Below are positions 44,571-58,337 of a DNA stretch of 64,000 nucleotides, in pieces. Position numbers and translations under genes: made by a program. The DNA is taken from NCBI GenBank assembly GCA_947184155.2, contig CAMXCT020001802.1:325420-389419 (forward strand), read 5' to 3'. Below the pieces are notes generated by a model, which saw nothing but the letters and a program-made list of their open reading frames with translations, did no database searches and was not told the DNA's origin. This DNA is from Cladocopium goreaui. Lineage: Eukaryota; Sar; Dinophyceae; Suessiales; Symbiodiniaceae. Within the stretch, counting starts at the first letter, position 1, and each line of letters opens with the position of its first letter.

Positions 44571-46940
44571 CACTCTTGCTGTCTTGGAAGTGTGTGGCAC
44601 TGGTCTTGCCCTGGATAGGGGCTGGCCTCATTTGTCCATTTGTGATGCGTTCAGAAGTCGAGCAAAGGGAAGTTGGGGAAACAATATTTTTTTTCAGGGT
44701 CAGCACTTGCATTGGGACTGTTGGTTCAATCATGTTCAATCCCTTCCCCAATCACCAAGGAATCTTTACACACTCCGAAATGGCCGTGGATCTGTTGATT
44801 TTGAAGTCTATGGGTTAAGGGCGGCATCGGCGTAGGCATAGGATTAATCCAATATAACATATAGAATTATAGAACCATAAATTGAAGTGTATAGTCATAA
44901 TGTCTACACATACATTTTAATTATGTATAGACTTATATTTCCATGTTTGCGGATTATCTGATGTTTGTTGGACGTGGGGCTCCAGTTTGCTGCCTGCATT
45001 TCAGGCACGACGAGTCTCACCGGAGAAGGACGGAATGTGCTGGAAAAAAACGTCATCCCCTGCTTGGTAAACTTCTTTCTGGGTTATAGTTATAAGTTAT
45101 ACGTATCGTTGAGGAGATGATTCAATATAAAGGATTTGGGTATGATTTGACCTAAACAACATTTCTGGGCATGGTTTTAATGTTAGGGTTATATTAATCA
45201 TTAAGACGTAATTTAGGAACAACATCATCCGAATAATTAAATTTTCATTTTTTTCGGGATGGTTTTGACTATTCGCCACATGGTCAAAGTGGGTAAGTAG
45301 GGTATGGTCTATTGTTGGAGAACAACATTGCAAGGGGTGACATGGTATAAGCTGTATAAACCCAGCCTGAATTTATCATGTTAGCTAGCCAAACAAATCT
45401 ATACAAATCTAACACATGATAATGAGTGCTTGGATGTACATACCAGTCGATATGCGTTTGAAAACCATGAATAGTTCATTGACTGGGGTGAACCCCAGTG
45501 ATGTATAGACGTATATGTGAGTTAGTAGCCACATGTAGCCACTTTCCAACTGAGATGCAGCTTCAACTAGAAGTGATGCGCAAAAGGGAGATGAAGATCG
45601 AAGCTGGATGGTGATTTCCATGAAACTTGCATACTTTTGGGATGGGTTTCGCAACCACCAACCAGCAAGTGCACCGACTCTTTTTTTGCGGTGGCTGTTG
45701 ACCACCTCCAGCTTAGGACATAGCCAGGATTTCTATGGGGTATAAGGCAAGGGACATGATTTCGATAGATGACTGTGCAAACATACTAGAAGCACGAGCA
45801 CATGGAGATGTAATGACAGGAATGTAATTGTACGAAGGATGAAGACCGATGATGGTAGCTAGCCCAAGCTCCGACCTACATGAAATATGAAATGAAGAAC
45901 GACACCTATCAAACATATGAAACAATGCTGGCTTAGAGGCAAACCATTGCAGGTGGTCGAGACGTGCCAAGACTAATGTTATCGATGATATTTACCTTCC
46001 AGGACTCCAACAAACTAAACCAAGCCTAAGGTTTTAATGTGAGTTTGACTGAAAGTAGAGTACCCCAAATCCCTGGGTGTATTTTTGTGTGGTCCAATAT
46101 ATATATATACCCTAAGCGTCTGAACCCTACAAATTTGTTGGGTATGAAATTGTACCTCGTGTTTTCCCGTGACATGAACAAAAACCCAGGGTTTTCATAT
46201 AAAACCTCGTGTTTTTTACCAAACCCTCCGATAGCCACGTCACAGGTCGACTTGGGCATCGCGATCTTGGCTTGTAGTAGGATTTGGTGGTGGTTATTGT
46301 CATATATTGTCATGTTGGCATAGTTTCAGCAGGATTTTACAGGAAACAACTTATACATGGTGTTCTTTTTTATATCTCTTCAGGTCGCTCTTAGCCCCAT
46401 AGCAATTATACCTGACCGGGATGTTCTTTCAAATGTTCTACTATACTTCTTTTGTTCCACCAGTTAAGGCCCACATGCAGGCATGATAGCCAACCTTTCC
46501 CCATCAATGCCTTTTTCTTTTCAAAGCAAACCGCATCTCAACATGGTCAACGTATGTTCACCGCAGGAGTAAACTGCATATGCAGACATTACACTGATAG
46601 CCTAGGTTGCCACCAATAGTGCGCTGCTCATCCATGAAATAACAGTCAAAACCTCCATGATTTGCAGCGTGCTCGCTATGGGGCGCGTGGCTTCAAAAGG
46701 ATGAGAGATGTCTGGTGCCAAGATCCATCTGGGTCAGGAAAGGGAGCTATGACAGGATCAGAGTTGACCACGAATTTAAGATGATAAGAGGCGAGGTGAT
46801 GATGAGATGGATAGATGTGATAACATATTTTGGACGTGTTCAAGAAACCTGTCATAACCTTTGCTCAGTTGTTCGCCTGCTAGTTGTTTGTTTCCCTCAG
46901 CCACTTTTTGCTTTTTGGCGCGGCAAGCAGCGTTGCCGCC
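44571..46940. other. intergenic region, no supported gene
   Basis: Short motif-free frames only. A repeated AAAACCTCGTGTTTT motif (46155-46222) is shared with 62258-62296. The sequence just before the next gene, CACTTTTTGCTTTTTGGC at 46903-46920, is T-rich; whether it relates to the TTTT-type dinoflagellate promoter motif is unknown. Confidence 0.55.
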
Positions 46941-49900
46941 ATGGCAGTTGAAGCTTCTGATGCTACAGACGTAGCAGGGGTAGCCAAGGAATGGGACTCT
47001 TATGAGGATATTAGAGAACGACTTCGGGGTCCGGGTAAAGAAAAGGAAAAGGATGAAAAGAAAGAAAGTACCATCCTAGCTCCTGGCCCAGCCTGTCAAG
47101 ACATCAGCACCAGTGTGAAACAGAAGAGCTTTCTCGAACCTTTGCTTAGCAAAATGGCATTGACTGCGAAACGCCCTGTGCCCGGCATAGATCAGTTGAA
47201 GGATGAAATACAATCACTTCTACAGATGAACAAAAGGGGTACTGATTTCGACTGGGATGATGTGGCTAAAGCAGGGTGGTGTCTACGAAAGCTGTGCGGC
47301 TTTGTTAAAGCCAAGTGCAGACGACACGAAGTGTCAACAGCAACCAGACTGACATTAAAAAGAGAACTGTCGAAACAAGTTCAAGATTCATATCACATCT
47401 TCCGTTGTTTGTTTTTCATGTGCATCGCTGGAGTTTTGAACTTTGTTTTTGGAACAGCTTAAAAGGGAGACACGTCTATTATATTTCATGGCTGCACGTG
47501 AACCAAGGTGAAAGCCTTTCAGAACTTGTGCGCGATCTTGGACCCGATGCTTCAGGCAAGACATGACATAATATGACATGAGAGCTTATGACAGGATCAT
47601 TCAGGTGTCACATGTCTTTACTTATTTTACTTCTGGTTTTTATGTGTATGGTTTTGTGCATCACTCCTGGGGATCAACCTGCCCCACTCCTTGTACAAAC
47701 CTGTGCTGTAGGATGAGGTGGACAAGGTCAATGCGAAGGTCAAACAAAGGCTTCAGAAGAAGGGTCGGAAGGACTGGAAAATTTGATTGTTGTTTTGCAC
47801 ACCCAGCCGTTTCTATTTTATGGACAGCCTTTGACTCTTTAGATAAACACATTGTAGTATATATGTTTTGTCCTCATCATGAGGCAACTGTCGCTGAAGA
47901 TGAAGATGCCTGGGATGAGAGTTCATCATCGGACGGGGACCAGAGCAGTGACGATGACAATGATGGTGATCGTTTGGACCATGATGTCAAGAGCAATGGT
48001 GATGAAAACAAGGACAAGGAAAAGACCCTTGAACCCAATCCCCAGGAAGCTAGAGTTTCAGCCCCTGCTGGAAGCAGAGATAAACTTGAGGAGACAAATA
48101 CCCCAACCGCCAGTGCACCTGCCTCAGAAGCCTCAGGTGATGTTGTTGGAGCTACAGAGGCCAAGGGTGAGCCCGTAACCAACCCCAAAGGTTTCATCCT
48201 TAGCATTTTCTTTATGTCCAGTTGCGGAGCTCGTCTTTTAAATGCAATTGAAAGTTCCAAAATAATGAGAATCTATAGTCTAGAGATTCATGCTGCATCC
48301 AGAGACACAGCTTGCAACATATCGTATATATACAGTACCCCGTCCTTTTGTCAGATTTTGTCAGCTTTTAAGGTGAGGATGCCTGTTTGGATGACAAGGC
48401 AAAGCAAAGAGCAGCCATTATGGCCAAGCTGGAGGAGCTACCAGAATGCACTTGCAGTAATTAAATTGAAATACCAAAAGGCTATCTAGTCTAGTTTCAT
48501 ACATATTTCGAAAAAGGCATCAAACATCATCAAACAAGTAAAGCCCAACCCAACAGAGTTATATATTTTTTTGCGTGCAGTCATTTGATAAGTTGAAGAA
48601 TCATCTTGAATAATCACTTTGTTAAAATTTATCCGGACCCTTGTTTGAGACAAGTAGTTGGTAAATTCTTCCAAACTTGTTGCATGACTCAGGCTTCGCA
48701 AGATGAAAGCAGAACAAGTTCAAAAAGCAGCAGGACATTTACCTGATAGTGCCACCAAGTGATACCATGTGATGATACATGAATATATGGTATGATAATC
48801 ATGATGGTGATCCGAATGTACAATTTTTGCGTAGTGTTCCCATCATCTTTGTGTCAAAGATATGACTCGGCAGGAAAAAAGCCATTGCCTCCTGACCAAG
48901 TGGAGACCCAACCTCTTGAGGATCTTTCTTCAGTACCTGTTCCTTCCGAGCCTGAACCTGTGGTATCCCCTGAGTTATCGACAGAAGAACGGCGTACCAA
49001 GTATCAAAAAATTGATGCTGGAGACCAAGAAGAGAATGGAGATGAGAATGGAGAAAAGAAAGACAAGACAGACAAGCCACGCCCAGGGATGAAGTCAAAC
49101 CCCAAGGGAAAGAAGACGGAGTTGTTCACGGAGTCTGAGGATGAGGCTGGACTGACTGGATGGCCAACTTACCTGTGAGAACTTGTGGGTTAATTACTCC
49201 GGACTTGTTTTCTGATTAACTGTTGACGTTTCCTAGATGTGTCATGATCAATCTCCGACACTCGCATTGCAGGAGACGAAGGAACATGTTCATCGACAGG
49301 ACCAAATCGACTCAACTTCCCGTGGACGTGGAAGAGGTCCTGGGGGACGTGGAAGAGGTCCTGGGGGCCGTGGACGAGGTCGGGGTAGAGGAAGAGGAGC
49401 CAAGGACGATACCGAAGAAGTTCAGGTTTCTAGAAAGAAAAGGAAACATGCAGGTAAGGAGAAGGAGTTGACAGAGGAGGAGTGGGATGCAATGGCTGTA
49501 GAGGAATACTACAACATGTGGTATGAGGAAATGGGTGACGATGGTTCCAATTGGACAGATGATTGGTCGAAGCCACCCCAAGCATTTGATCGCTATGCCC
49601 ACCTTGATGGAAAAACTTCAATGCACAAGCTCAAGGATGCTGATGGTGATGATGGTCCCAAACCTAGCAAAACGGAGAAGAAAGGAAAAAGCAAGGATGA
49701 TGACAACCATGAAGGCAAACCAACCAAAAAGGAGAAGAAGGCATGCAAAAAAAAGGTTGAGGCCGAGGAGGAGGAACCCGCTGCACGAAAAAAGGCATCG
49801 AAAAAAAGCAAGAAAGCAAACAAAGTTGAACAGGAGGATGATGAGGTGGTGAAGGTCTGCCGTGTTCCCAAACAGGAAAGAGAACAGGTTGCCCAGATTA

Positions 49901-52900
49901 CGGCATACTTGAGGTCCATCAACTACCTGGGGGAGACAGTTCGAAAGGCCAAGGACTTGACTGAAGCTTCCAAGACGGTGCTGCGTGAGAATACCCCAAA
50001 TTCTGAGGAGGGTAGACTGAGTGTCTATTGGAAGATGCCATCCACGGGTGTTTTTCTTAGAGCTGAGAAGCGTGAGTTCTGCAACATCCCGCTTAAAGAC
50101 CCTGATCTACCATATCACCTGTGCCTGGGGGCTACCTTGAAAGCAGCTTCGATGCTAGCATCTTGAATGACATTAGTCCTGAAGACCTGTGAATTTGGAT
50201 TACCTTTGTGCTATGATAGGCAAGTATAAATGTAGCAAAAGGCAATGAGTTTTGGCAATGTTTGGCAACCATTTTGGTGAATAACCCTTTTCTATCATGC
50301 CTTGACCTACTGCGTCATACTACATCCTCCTGCTACACTTAGGCAGCTTTCCTGGACGAACTTTCCAGCCAACCTCGTGAGTCTCATGAATCTTTGGCAG
50401 ACGACCCACTGACGGTTGAGATCAAAGAGTCTCTCAAGTCTGCAGCCCTTAAGGCTGCAAAGCGTGTGGCGCGCAAGGGATAGCATTGTTACTATGGTTC
50501 AATGCTTACTTTTGGTATTTGGGGGTCAGTACCAAATTATGGTACCTATAGATGGACTACAGTTTCACCACGTCGTTTGGCCCAAGAATGATTTGGTAAA
50601 TGTTTGTAATTAAATCAAGCGCAAATGTCATTGTTTATGTGAACATGTTCCTCATTGATGGTGTGTGAATTTGTTATATACGTGTATCATGTTTGTTTTT
50701 TGGTGATCAAGGCCTATATGCGTGGTGGCAACCTAGAACGCGTTCTGCGAATCCTGCTTACTTAGATTTGCTTGGGATATGGACAAGGCTGCATGATGGA
50801 ATGGTGTGAAATCAACAAAACCTGTCTCACTTATTTGCCATCACACCTCAGATCTAAATGGCTCCACAAAATAATGGCTGGCAGTTGGCTTGGTTCTGAT
50901 AGAACAGGCGTTGTCCACCCAAGAGGATGTCAGCGGGCGATCACAAAAAAAAAGGGGATGCAGTGGTGCATATGCGCAGACTTATCCACCAAAGTCACTC
51001 AATGTCGTTTGATGGATGCTGTGGATATCAAACATACCAGATATCATCAAGTAAGGAATTGATGCTTTGTACATAGTTGATCTTATCCCACTGTTTGGTG
51101 AACATGTCTTGTGCACCAATTCGATATATTTGATACTTTGACTATATATATATATATATATCGATTAATCAAAAGAATCTACGATGCGAGTTGTTTAACC
51201 TATCTTCTCCACATTTTCCCCCCATTTTTGGAAGCACTCAGACCACACAAGCCACACCAGCCAAGGCCAAACGGAGTCGAAACCTGTGGCAGGCACGTGT
51301 GACAGGGAAAAAAAATGCCAGGCTGGCATGATTTAACTGTTGTACGCCGTTCTTTTTGTGAAAAAGAATATGTGATTTGTTGGTGAAAGTTTGAACTAGT
51401 GCTGGGACCAACAGTTTCGGATCCAGTCCATACCTGTCCAGACCTGTGCTGCATTTCGAAGTGGGCATGAGTGTACAAACATACATGAATCCATCATAAA
51501 CCATGTGACGACTAGAAGACCAGAAATTTTGAGAACACTTGGAAGGTCCTTTTAAAGCTGGTTTGTCAACTGTGACCTCCTGCATCAATCCCTGTCAAAG
51601 CCATGGTGAATGTTGATGAGCTTGTATGGCGGCTCAAAGCTCTCAATTGTCCGAAGGAGCTATTGCGCTGGGATGGAGGTTAGTATTGTCTATAGATGCC
51701 ATAAACCCAGGACCCTCTGGAAACCCTAAGTCTTTTGCATTCCAAAGTCAATCCCAGTTGGTTTATTTTAAGATTATGCCAAATGCATCAGTATCTACAT
51801 ATTACATTCAATTCGGTGGTTATGCTTTTTGGGTTTAGGTCATGAATTTAAATACCAAGAAATGACAATGCAGTGAAGTGCCATCCTTCCATCTACCATT
51901 TACTGCCCGGCCTCTTGCTCAATGGCAGGAGTTCGTGCTTATCGTCCTGATGCTGTGCTGGACTTATTCCGTTGACGAGGAGAAACAGTCGCGAAGGTAT
52001 CTAGAAAGATTATATATGAGAAAACCTTGGCGGACATTCAAAACCTTAGGACAACTATATTCCATCATTCTTAACTGATGCATGAGTACCTGATGTTCCT
52101 TTTCAAGCCTTGATAGATACACCATATACCCATCGTTACAGCCAGCCAGGAGTATGAGGTCCTAGAGTTCTTCGCTGGAGTTGGTAATCTTACCAAGCAA
52201 GCTCTGGCAACGGGGTACAATGCCCTTCGCTTCGACATCTTGGATAACCAGAATCTGGGATCTCGAAAGTCTAACTACATGGATTTGAACAGTGTTTCAG
52301 GCTTTGCGTTTCTCGTCCCAAATAATAGGGCAACATACCAACCACAAAGGATGCCGTACTGCTATAAAATGGTATATGGCTATAAATGGTATAGTTATAA
52401 ACTATAGTGCAACATATGAGCTTATTACCCTTGCACTGTAAGATGCGAAGAATACCAATGATAATGCCATCTAAGGTTGGCAGTTTTGATGATACTGCGT
52501 TGTCGAGCAAGCGACTTTGCCGCCCACTTTGCATTGAAATGCTCTTCGTTTTGCCGAATGAACGTCGGTACATCTATGAGGGGGCCATGTTGCAGCTTGG
52601 GGTTTGATGGTCATCCATCGGTTTTCACATCAAACAAGCTGTTGGAAAGGACAGTAAATCAAAGCCCCATCAATCTCTCCTTTGCAAACTCTGAGATCTA
52701 TTGAACATGAAATGCACTTAGGGGAATGCAATATAGGAGGATCGTCTAAAGCCAACATATGTTTAACAAATAATTTTGAATGATTATAGATTTCCAGCTG
52801 TAGACGTGGTATATATGCAGGATTCTGAGGGAAACTCTAAAGCTAACATCTGCACCATTCCCTCATGGCAGGACCTGTGCATTGATCCTTTTGGTCACGG

Positions 52901-54004
52901 CGCTCGGCGGAGTTTGGAGCCTGGAGCAACCAGATGGCTCGGCAGCTGAGTTCTACCCTACATTCAGACTGATGATGCGAAAGGTATTTGACTTTGGTGG
53001 ACCGAGAGCTGTAGCTTTGATTAGTTGGTACGAACCACCATCAATTTAACATGTATTAGATTCGACCGTATATGCATGACTTCCAGAAACAAATTATAAA
53101 ACAATATATTGATCAAATCTGATTAGAATGTTTGAAAAGGTTGTTCAAGTGGCATATATCTTTGTATCAAACCATGTGTCACAAATCCAGTGAGGTATCT
53201 CGAGTGTCCTGGTGGATGGCCCACTACAAATCTCCAACCCCCAAACGCCACTACGCGTATGCCAACTCTGAGAAAGTCCTTCAGTTAGACAAAGGTCCAC
53301 TTCGCGCAGTTGATCGTAAAGCTAAGAAGGATCGTATCAAAACAGCAGATCACTATTTCAACAAGCAAGGTAAGAAGTGCTACAAAGGTACGAAGCATCT
53401 TCGTTCAACGGAGACTCTTGAATAGATTTGATTTGTTGCAAAGTATATGTTTTGATTTGTACCTTACAGCCTGTAAAAGCATTCTTGGGGAACTACCCAT
53501 AACCGAGAAACCATATGGTGAAATCTTTTGAAATCTATAATCAAGATATTGATTATGTTGATCCACAGCCCTGACTTATATCACTGGTTTGATACATTTT
53601 GGTCCACACCTGATTTATCTTAAAATGATCAATGGCCACCAAATGCTATTTAAAACATTTTTGGGCAAGTGACTTATATAATTTATATCTATTCAATCAT
53701 GGCATTGCATCACCAGTTAAATATTTAAACCCCATCAACCACAGCCATACCAAGGGTCTATCCAATGCCCTTTGCACGGACCTTGGTGGATATGCTGGAT
53801 GTTATGAAGTCCACGGCAAAGGGCCAACCTGCGCTACCCATGGAGCTGCCACCAGCTTTGACAACCATGGGGGAACCATGGCCAATGGCAGATTGTGAGT
53901 GGAGTTTTGCAGGGTTTGGTGAAGTCTTTGATTACTTGAGAGGCAATCGTAAACTCGAGATTCCTCCTGAGTACCGAGCTGTGATTCCGAGAAAGATCGG
54001 ATGA
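46941..54004 (+). CDS. G1: intron-rich dinoflagellate family protein with methyltransferase-like C-terminal domain
   Basis: The start GCCGCCATGG has a strong context. Exons that join in phase: 46941-47378, 47523-47555, 47712-47771, 47884-48190, 48373-48456, 48874-49145, 49273-50164, 50347-50478, then unresolved pieces near 50712-50765 and 51235-51298, then 51601-51678, 51929-51970, 52142-52307, 52476-52649, 52872-52983, 53195-53412, 53755-54004. Introns begin GT, GC (47556, 49146) or GA (47772, 52650, 53413) and end AG, usually before G. The protein, roughly 1100 residues, has an acidic/lysine N-terminal half, an RG-rich box (49311-49405), a basic block, and from 52142 a domain with VLEFFAGVGNL, SGFALAV, WSLEQPDGS, VSWWMAHY and KCYKGTKHL. 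The domain type recurs in many dinoflagellate proteins; its function is unknown. Confidence 0.78.
52142..54004 (+). other. FFAGVG/EQP methyltransferase-like domain of G1
   Basis: Spread over five exons, the domain begins EYEVLEFFAGVGNL, like the glycine-rich SAM-binding motif I, followed by an acidic strand end (RFDILD) where methyltransferases bind the ribose, then a helix and GFALAV. WSLEQPDGS resembles the Glu-x-Pro motif VI region. I see no Pro-Cys motif IV; the CSSFCRMN segment occupies about that place. The end has VSWWMAHYKSPTPKRH and FDYLRGNRKLEIPPEYR, typical of this amplified dinoflagellate family. The retrotransposon domain at 4590-5267 has comparable motif order. Confidence 0.5.
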
Positions 54005-54689
54005 AACTTATCGAAGGTCCGTTGGTTTTCCAACAGTTTTCCAGATCTTGAACTCGAAAATATATGGATAATTTCTGGAAAGTTATATCAAAAAACAGAA
54101 AATTAACATAATTGATTCCGAAAATGTCGGGTTGATGATTTGGAGGTCCGATAACCCGTGACGAACCCATGACGAACCCATGACATACCCATGATTATAC
54201 CATGACAACCCATGATTATCCTAGCAAAACCCCGTGTATCAAAAAAAAACCTGGTTTTTTCAAACCCGTGACGAACCCATGACATACCCATGATTCTCCC
54301 GTGACAACCCATGTTTTTTTCACGGGTTTTTTGGGCTCCGATAACTTCACATTTGAATAGCCAAAATGAGAAATTTAGTGGATCCAACTGAGAAAATCTA
54401 CCGGGTTATCGAACCATTTAATTCGAGAATTTCGAGGCAAAATACGCCTCCAATTCGTTTGGACCTCACGGCCTTGTCGTGATATCATACGATCGGGTAT
54501 ATCTATTCTCTGATGAAAACAACATTGCCAAATAATGTTGAAACCAAAGAATGACACTGTGAAGTTGGGCAATGATTGATGTCAGAGTGTGTCGTGGATA
54601 GTTAGTTGCTTCAACATCACATGTGCACATTGCATATATACAGGTTTTTTCTGGATCTTAGTGAGAGAACCCTGTGATCCTTCGCTCCC
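54005..54689. other. spacer between G1 and G2
   Basis: Apart from the CCCATGAC repeat block I see nothing. If G1 and G2 are one gene, this is an intron; the in-frame TGA at 54002 argues for separate genes. Confidence 0.5.
54150..54330. repeat. short tandem/dispersed repeat of ACCCATGACGAACCCATGAC
   Basis: Units CCCATGACGAA, CCCATGACATA and CCCATGATTAT alternate, and a second block after a poly-A tract repeats the same order. Lies between G1 and G2. Confidence 0.75.
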
Positions 54690-57600
54690 ATGGTCAGCGT
54701 ACCTGGCTCTTCGAAAAGGTGGAGTTGCTCAACCTTAGATGATGGCATCGACCAGGTTCAGATGCAGAAGCTAGAGGCTGAAGAGGCAGAACTTGTGCGT
54801 CAGTTGGAGGAGACAACATACTTCTCTGATGGTATTGTTGTTTGGCAGAATCTTAGTATCAAAACATGTTCATAACACCTTACTGCATTGTGATGTCAAA
54901 ACCTGTTCAAACAGCTTTTAAATATATTCATACATACTTGGAAGCTTCACATTCGTTGTCACCGCTAGGAGCTTGGTTTCCGAGATCAAACGATTGGCAA
55001 TGAGGCACAGGGACATGAGGCATTAGTGTCTTAATTAGTGTATTTGTGGTGCATTATCTGGATCATACCTATCAACTTATATATATATGCTGACATGGCA
55101 TTCCCCAATACTTTATTCGTAGTATGTAAGATCCTGCTCATAAACAATATACTGCAATTTTTTACACCTTGTTACCCATGTTCAGTCCCCAGCTGGCTGG
55201 AAACACAAACACCATTTGAACCACCAGGAGACCACACCGAAGCAGGATATCTGCAATGCGGACACCTTGCCGGTCTTCAGCTGAGATTTGGCATTTGCAC
55301 GTCAATAGATTACTACTGCGAAAGCTTTTTTTATCAAGTGGCCCTCTTGGGATAAGGCATCAGCAGAAGAGCTAGCGCTATCCTTGAAGTCTTCGAGTGG
55401 GCAATCCAGCATAGATGTCATCAGGATGCACATGGGCATTACGAAGTGTGAACCCCTTTCATTAGAGGCTTCTAAGGGTATTGAATTGGTGTCAACCTAT
55501 ATGATACTGGATCTCTAGATGGTATGTGAATATATAGGGCCATTTGGTGTCATCTACTTGTACTGAGTAGTGCAAACAAATTGAGTAAATTGTTTGGGGC
55601 TACATAACTAAGAATGAGAATAACTTCAAAGGAATGACATTGCTACATCCATGGTTCAGATTTCAAATCGCTAAGGTGACACCGAACCAGCGACCTGTCG
55701 CAACACCTGTTCGAGCTGATGCATCTGATAATGTGCAATCCCCAGAATCAGAAGTTACTGACACTTTGGTGGTGGTCACTCCCAGAGCTCATGGCCCCTC
55801 AGACACATCAGCACCTACTACACCAGTCTCGGATGTTGCAGCAACACCTACTCCTAGTGCTCCCACCAAAGCAGCAGCTGCTTATCGCCCCAAAGGTATG
55901 ACTCTCCGACAGGCATGTGGTTATAAACCAAAATCAGTTTTCTCATGTTTGCTTATGGTATGATATATATTTCTTTTAAATATCTCTCAATCTTTGAAAG
56001 TACCCCAACATGATATCATACATTCCAGTCAGTCAGGGTCGTCAGCCTGCCTGCCCCTGCAGTTTCAGCTGAGACGAGCCGCAAAAGCAAGGCTGGATCG
56101 GATGGTCCAACCTAAGTCGAAGAGGCGTGAGTTGGAAGCCCCCCAGTGGCTGAAGGATGAGTGGAAGAACGGAGATAAGGCTGCAATTGCAGACTTACTT
56201 CGGACGTGCAACTGGGACAAGGAGCTGAGCTATGTGAATAATTTACAAGATACGATACACATACTGATTCTTCTCCGTGGAACTGCAATACAATATAAAT
56301 AACAATATAAGGCTCAGAATACATATGTGGAAACATTAGCATATAGTAGACACATGATGCACCAGGGATTGGGAAACCAACCGTTTCTTAATTCAAATGA
56401 TGTGAATACGGAAGGATGCGTTCCTCAATGAGCTTCTTGTCATCGTCAAGAAGAAGAAATCCTTCCAGTTGACCGTTGATGAGGGCTGGCACTCAGAAGA
56501 GGACCTGAAAGAATTGGGTTGGTCAATGCCATCATCTTAGAATCCACTGTGTGCTTTCAAATTGCACTTTCATGTAATGGGTACTCAACTCTAGAAAAGA
56601 AGTGTGAGAATATATCCATAGCATTCCATAGCCTTCACAGCTGTTTATCACTGTTGTATTCAAAGTCATGGTATGTGCGCTTACTGTTTCGGCAATTAAG
56701 GCAAAAGATCAACGGAGCAAAAGCTGTCTGCTTGAAAATGCCTGATTCGCACACCAGGCGTCATTACTGGGTAGATGATGGAATTGCATGTTTTAAGTCC
56801 CTGTCACTGTCAAGTCACTGTAATTATAGAAAGGGATGTGTGTCTCTTGCACCAGAGGCGCAACGCATATGATGGTGAGCTTGAGTTTTTGGGTGGTCGT
56901 CAAGGAGACTGGGAAGAGGACTGAGGAGTCATCGTATGAGCACCAACGCAGCAAGAGACAGAAGGCCTACATGAGCATCAACATCATACAAACATGATAT
57001 ATATTATATGTATTGAACACAATATCATACAGTATAAGCTGAAATAAACATAAATAAACCAGTGAAGATATATCCTGTTCCATATATTGTGCTTCCTTCA
57101 CTACATGGCCCTCTGTATCCATTGTTTGGTACTTTCGTTCAGGTGGATGACGACTCAGATCCAACTTCTGATCTTGGCACCAACTTTGCCGGACTTGACG
57201 CTGCAACCAAGCGCCAGACCGACAAGGACAAGGGCAACTTTGACCAGCCAGGTATGACCAAATACATGCAGGACCGGTGGACTGTTGCCATGTTTACACA
57301 ACACATCTAATGCAAATGCCGGAAGATCATAATACCTTTTGAACACTTTCATATGCAATATATATATCCATTACAAAAAAAACACACTTGTGCCTACGCT
57401 AGACGAAAGAAGCCTTGAAGAGAGTGCTCAGCAGCATGATCAGTAAGAGTGGAAAGCTTCGATCACTCGCCCGAGAGCTCAAGAAAAACTATGCTGAAAG
57501 TGCGACTGCTGAGCTTCTTGTCGCAACGTTTCACCTTATAGGTAATTACGAAACAATGATCCCAAAACAAATATGAATGATTGACATCTTAATTCAATGT

Positions 57601-58337
57601 TTTTGTTTTTGAAAGTGTTGTTCACCCGGGTTTCGCCGTCTTTGGATTAGCTCCGAGTCTCCACACAAGAACGTCATCACGCTGCAGGTGCTTGAAGAAC
57701 CTCGAGCTTCAGATCAAAAACGTTGATTCGCAATATGACTTGTGCAATGAAGCTTGGGCAAAGGGCGAAGTGGAAGACTTCCAAGGGGAAGAGTTTCTTG
57801 AATGAAGTAATCTGAACTCAAGTGGTCCGACTATTTCCAAACCAGGATTTCTCACTCGTTTTTTTTGTGACATCGTACTTGGTGGTATCAATCACGTATG
57901 CTTGATCCTAGGTGGTACACCACGGCCGAGAAACGCATGAAGGATGCCACGTTTGCGTCCCTATCCTAGATTTTGACCTGATACGTATGAAACTGCCATT
58001 TGTTGAACAAGATTTGTACCCCTTGATATAAGATGAGATTCACATGTATACTGTAGGTGTGCCAGAGCCGTAGCCGTGGAGAACAAGATCAGGACAATAT
58101 GGGGATTATGCTATTGGTTTGTCATGGCCCTTCTCCTTCCAACTGCAAATCATACCACTGCTCTCTCTTTCATCTCCATCCCGCAGGAATGCAAAGAAGT
58201 ACTATGACAAGAAGGGTGGCGGCGAGGAAACGGACCCGGATGACACCCAGACCAAGCCTCCTAAGGCTAAGGACAAGAAGGAAAAGAACGCCAAGGACAA
58301 GGACAAGAAGACTAAGAAGGAGAAAAAAAATAAGTAG
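54690..58337 (+). CDS. G2: intron-rich basic protein of an amplified dinoflagellate family
   Basis: Well-supported exon links: 56063(or 56074)-56221, 56415-56521, 56701-56757, 56858-about 56970, 57143-57251 and 57410-57541. They give QWLKDEWKNGDK, NWDK joined to DAFLNELLVIVKKKK, VDEGWHSEEDL, ELGWQKINGAKAVC and RRNAYDGELEF, a segment order I recognise from related dinoflagellate proteins. A T/S/P-rich linker lies at 55676-55895. A coiled-coil-like piece is at 54690-54831, and a lysine-rich last exon (58187-58337) ends in KKTKKEKKNK. Less certain exons lie near 54970, 55187, 55340, 57688 and 58057. One extra T in the run 56886-56890 breaks the frame inside an otherwise clear exon. Donors GA (56222) and GC (56758) are used. 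The role is unknown; the composition suggests a nuclear, nucleic-acid-binding protein. Confidence 0.65.
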
